Source: an uncultured Flavobacteriales bacterium (GTDB lineage: Bacteria > Bacteroidota > Bacteroidia > Flavobacteriales > UBA7312). From it: a stretch of 64,000 nucleotides of DNA. Below, one piece after another: positions 63,694 through 64,000 of the stretch. The stretch's first letter is position 1; every line of letters starts with the position of its first letter. The stretch is taken from positions 1-64,000 of the forward strand of contig CAJWWC010000003.1 of the NCBI GenBank assembly GCA_913048435.1, given 5' to 3'. The notes beneath the pieces are model-generated. The model was not told where the DNA came from and did not search any database. It saw only the letters and a program-made list of their open reading frames with translations. The position numbers and the translations under genes were made by a program.

Positions 63694-64000
63694 ATGAAAT
63701 TTATAGTTTCTAGTGCCCAATTATTAAAGCAACTTCAAACCGTTAGTGGTGTTTTGAACTCAAGTAACACACTACCTATTTTAGATAACTTCCTATTTGA
63801 AATATCAAATAATACGCTTTCCATTTCTGCCTCTGACCTTGAGACAACAATGAAAACAACAATTAACAATGCTGATGCAGACGATGACGGTAACATAGCT
63901 ATACCTGCCAAGTTATTATTAGATACGCTAAAAACATTTTCAGATCAGCCACTCACATTTTTAATTGATAAAAATACATATGGCGTAGAAATAGGTTCTG
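63694..64000 (+). CDS. dnaN: DNA polymerase III beta subunit, 3' end beyond window
   Basis: The visible 102 residues begin MKFIVSSAQLLKQLQTVSGVLN and continue with NTLPILDNFLFEISNNTLSISASDLETTM, the first domain of the sliding clamp. An ATG two codons earlier (63688) is an alternative; 63694 matches the usual start. The clamp encircles DNA and gives the polymerase processivity. The gene is cut by the window edge. It is not adjacent to dnaA, which lies 34 kb away, as is frequent in this phylum. Confidence 0.95.
   Translation, partial: MKFIVSSAQLLKQLQTVSGVLNSSNTLPILDNFLFEISNNTLSISASDLETTMKTTINNADADDDGNIAIPAKLLLDTLKTFSDQPLTFLIDKNTYGVEIGS

Overview
This 64 kb window is low-G+C DNA from a bacterium of the phylum Bacteroidota, most likely a (probably marine) member of the Flavobacteriales. 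The evidence is the gene content: gliding genes gldF and gldG, Bacteroidota-type enoyl-ACP reductase, RNA polymerase omega, long GAPDH, serine-palmitoyltransferase-like enzyme, a DUF4835 (PorD-like) protein and a split 5'-nucleotidase. The promoters also fit: many starts are preceded by the Bacteroidota -7 motif TAnnTTTG, several with TTG/TTTG 19 bp further upstream, and clear Shine-Dalgarno sequences are absent. I assign no genus.

The window is dense chromosomal housekeeping DNA. I see no rRNA, tRNA, CRISPR array, insertion sequence, phage or defence island. The only stretch over 300 bases without an intact gene (43141-43841) is a decayed tRNA methyltransferase gene.

Layout. 1-6.4 kb (minus): a partial TPR protein, an M16 zinc protease and gyrA. 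6.6-9.2 kb (plus): clpC. 9.2-15.0 kb (minus): fabI, recN, a PorD-like protein, coaBC, rpoZ and bamD. 15.1-16.4 kb (plus): an SPT-like enzyme. 16.4-20.6 kb (minus): dapA, a small conserved protein, ligA, prmC. 20.7-24.1 kb (plus): ribD, an EamA transporter, an IMPACT/YigZ protein and an M42-like peptidase. 24.0-26.0 kb (minus): aquaporin, thioesterase, SPFH protein. 26.1-34.7 kb: split 5'-nucleotidase, dnaA, a low-Mr phosphatase, an RsmI-like methylase, a START-like protein, an LptF/G permease, ettA (minus) and tag. 34.7-41.0 kb: a peroxiredoxin, then on minus phosphohexomutase, mltG, a heptaheme cytochrome-TPR lipoprotein, a GNAT enzyme and dapF. 41.1-43.8 kb (plus): gap, a membrane protein and the trmN6 pseudogene. 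43.8-50.4 kb: a saccharopine-dehydrogenase-like enzyme, a DUF423 protein, pckA, L31 type B, a beta-helix lipoprotein and acyl-CoA reductase. 50.4-55.6 kb (plus): ferredoxin, an exported protein, serC, a SerA-like dehydrogenase, DUF1015 and YggS. 55.6-59.0 kb: a 62-aa protein with marR, divergent pirin, then purC and phoH. 59.1-64 kb (plus): SAM hydrolase, an ABM-domain protein, gldF, gldG, a DUF4340-like protein and the start of dnaN.

Functionally the window covers DNA replication and repair (gyrA, ligA, recN, tag, dnaA, dnaN), envelope biogenesis (bamD, LptF/G, mltG, the dapA/dapF lysine-peptidoglycan branch, SPT), gliding (gldFG), protein quality control (clpC, M16, SPFH) and central metabolism (gap, pckA, serC/serA-like). 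The least expected items are the multi-lesion trmN6 pseudogene, the heptaheme cytochrome-TPR lipoprotein, tandem 15-bp operator-like repeats between marR and pirin, repeated ATCAAC motifs between gyrA and clpC, and promoter boxes so close to start codons that near-leaderless mRNAs are likely.
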